Below are positions 63,167 through 64,000 of a stretch of DNA of 64,000 nucleotides, one piece after another (position 1 is the first letter of the stretch; every line of letters starts with the position of its first letter). A model generated the notes under the pieces. That model was not told where the DNA came from and ran no database searches. It saw only the letters and a list, made by a program, of their open reading frames with translations. Both the position numbers and the translations under genes were made by a program. Source of the stretch: Lentzea terrae (GTDB lineage Bacteria; Actinomycetota; Actinomycetes; Mycobacteriales; Pseudonocardiaceae); assembly GCF_003265345.1 (NCBI RefSeq), contig NZ_QFWW01000037.1, forward strand, positions 161,534 to 225,533, given 5' to 3'.

Positions 63167-63681
63167 GCCGACTCCGCCCCGTTCCGGCAGCGGTCGGCGA
63201 GCAGTTCGGCTGCTCGGCGGACCAGACGGCGCTCATCGGCATACGCGAGTCGCTCGTCCAGCTCGCCGAGTGGCACCCACGCCACCTCGGTGACCTCCAC
63301 GTCTTCGTCGGAAAGCTCTCCCCCCAGCGCTTCGAGGAGGAAGTGGTGAACCGTCTTGTGCACCCGGCGGTCGTCTGCGACGAACCAGTAGTCGATCGAC
63401 CCCAACGGACGCAGCACCCTGCTATGAATACCGGTCTCCTCGGCGACCTCGCGCACCGCGGTCTGTTCCGCGGTCTCGCCGGCCTCGATGTGACCTTTCG
63501 GCAAAGACCACAGCAACCGGCCGCGCCGGTCAAGTCTGCCGATCACCGCAGCCCGTTGCTCACCGTCGAGCACCAGGCCACCCGCGGACGTCTCGTCGAC
63601 GGTCTTCAGCCTCCTGCCCCGCCGCCTCTTCCGGCGCCCCGGCTTGGGGCCTCCTCCGGATCGTGCGGCTGACGCGGGCAT
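63163..63681 (-). CDS. mutT4: NUDIX hydrolase (MutT4-like)
   Basis: 172 residues from ATG 63681. Basic N-terminus (RRKRRRGRR), then a NUDIX fold; the Nudix box spans 63-85, GHIEAGETAEQTAVREVAEETG, reported here as G-x5-E-x7-REVAEE. Hydrolyses nucleoside diphosphate derivatives; the mycobacterial homologue is Rv3908. No ribosome-binding site; a -10-like motif seven bases before the ATG suggests a leaderless message. Overlaps the DUF6049 start (GTGA). Confidence 0.9.
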   Translation of the reverse strand: MPASAARSGGGPKPGRRKRRRGRRLKTVDETSAGGLVLDGEQRAAVIGRLDRRGRLLWSLPKGHIEAGETAEQTAVREVAEETGIHSRVLRPLGSIDYWFVADDRRVHKTVHHFLLEALGGELSDEDVEVTEVAWVPLGELDERLAYADERRLVRRAAELLADRCRNGAESA

Positions 63682-63688
63682 ACGGCCG

Positions 63689-63715
63689 ATCGTACTTACG
63701 AACCTTAAGTACGCT
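63689..63715. promoter_or_regulatory. Symmetric divergent promoter of mutT4 and pcnA
   Basis: TAAGTACGAT on the minus strand (63698-63689) and TAAGTACGCT on the plus strand (63706-63715) are mirror copies; the inverted repeat is CGTACTTA (63691-63698) and TAAGTACG (63706-63713) with a 7-bp spacer. Each ends 7-8 bases before a start codon. Confidence 0.55.
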
Positions 63716-63723
63716 GGTTTCTC

Positions 63724-64000
63724 GTGTCTCGATCGCTCCAGCAGAATGCGGTGGTGGAACAACCCACCGTCACTCCAGTCGTCGCCGAGCTCGCCGCCCG
63801 GTTCGCCGCCGAGGGCAAGCGCCTCTACCTCGTCGGTGGCAGTGTGCGCGACGCCGTGCTGGAACGCCCGACGAACGACTTCGACTTCACCACGGACGCG
63901 CGACCTGCGGAGATCCAGAAGCTGCTGACCGGCTGGGCCGACGCCCAGTGGGACACCGGCATCGCGTTCGGCACGGTGGGTGCCTCGAAGAAGGGCGAGA
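63724..64000 (+). CDS. pcnA: CCA tRNA nucleotidyltransferase, N-terminal part
   Basis: Open frame from GTG 63724 to the window end (92 codons). RLYLVGGSVRDAVLERPTND and DFDFTTDARP are the polymerase-beta-type nucleotidyltransferase motifs, with the metal-binding DFDF pair. The enzyme adds CCA to tRNA 3' ends; the tRNAs in this window lack encoded CCA. GTG 63751 is another possible start. The C-terminus lies outside the window. Confidence 0.92.
   Translation, partial: MSRSLQQNAVVEQPTVTPVVAELAARFAAEGKRLYLVGGSVRDAVLERPTNDFDFTTDARPAEIQKLLTGWADAQWDTGIAFGTVGASKKGE

Overview
The window is a high-GC actinobacterial chromosome segment spanning the replication origin. Gene order (rpmH-dnaA-oriC-dnaN-gnd-recF-dciA-gyrB-gyrA; fhaA-fhaB-pstP-rodA-pbpA-pknA-pknB; parA-parB; cwlM-trxA-trxB; mutT4-DUF6049-murJ-pseudokinase-sigM) follows the Mycobacterium/Pseudonocardiaceae plan. 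gnd between dnaN and recF, class E sortase, DLW-39 and a chaplin-like secreted protein point to a filamentous Pseudonocardiaceae such as Lentzea or Saccharothrix; this is inference from content, no database was consulted.

Layout. 1-7 kb: accessory metabolic genes (partial GH1 glycosidase, TetR regulator, PLP amino acid deaminase/aldolase-like protein, sugar-lactone oxidase, reductases). 7-17 kb: tRNA-Leu, then the growth-control operon fhaA-fhaB-pstP-rodA-pbpA-pknA-pknB, mostly with overlapping start/stop codons, closed by a strong terminator. 17-25 kb: pabA/trpG, a ferredoxin-NADP reductase behind a near-consensus iron box, two tandem small paralogues, class E sortase with a 51-residue membrane partner, crgA, a PH-like protein, rhomboid, ppiA and a Lys/Ala-rich membrane protein. 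25-30 kb: accessory island with an 876-residue secreted protein of about 13 chaplin-like repeats, a secreted neighbour, a DUF2020 lipoprotein and DoxX. 30-40 kb: tRNA-Ala, DLW-39, tRNA-Ile, DUF3566, gyrA, gyrB, dciA, recF, gnd, dnaN, all on the minus strand. 40.1-40.8 kb: oriC. 40.8-48.6 kb: dnaA, then rpmH-rnpA-yidD-yidC-khpB, a phosphatase, and rsmG-parA-parB with four parS sites. 48.6-64 kb: Ddl-like ligase, aminotransferase (holding a fifth parS), GNAT, an IS30-family element, cwlM, trxA, trxB, and the mutT4-to-rsmA operon diverging from pcnA.

Functionally the window carries nearly a complete control circuit for polar cell-wall growth: kinases PknA/PknB, phosphatase PstP, FHA proteins FhaA/FhaB, RodA and PbpA, the lipid II flippase MurJ with a separately encoded pseudokinase (the FhaA-docking partner in mycobacteria), and CwlM (a PknB substrate that controls MurA in mycobacteria). 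It also has replication initiation (dnaA, oriC, dnaN, dciA), segregation (parABS) and membrane insertion (yidC). The most unusual items are the multi-repeat chaplin-like protein, clusters of DnaA boxes away from oriC (notably inside dciA), an IS30 element sitting in the loop of a bidirectional terminator, the symmetric repeat architecture of oriC, and back-to-back apparently leaderless promoters between mutT4 and pcnA.
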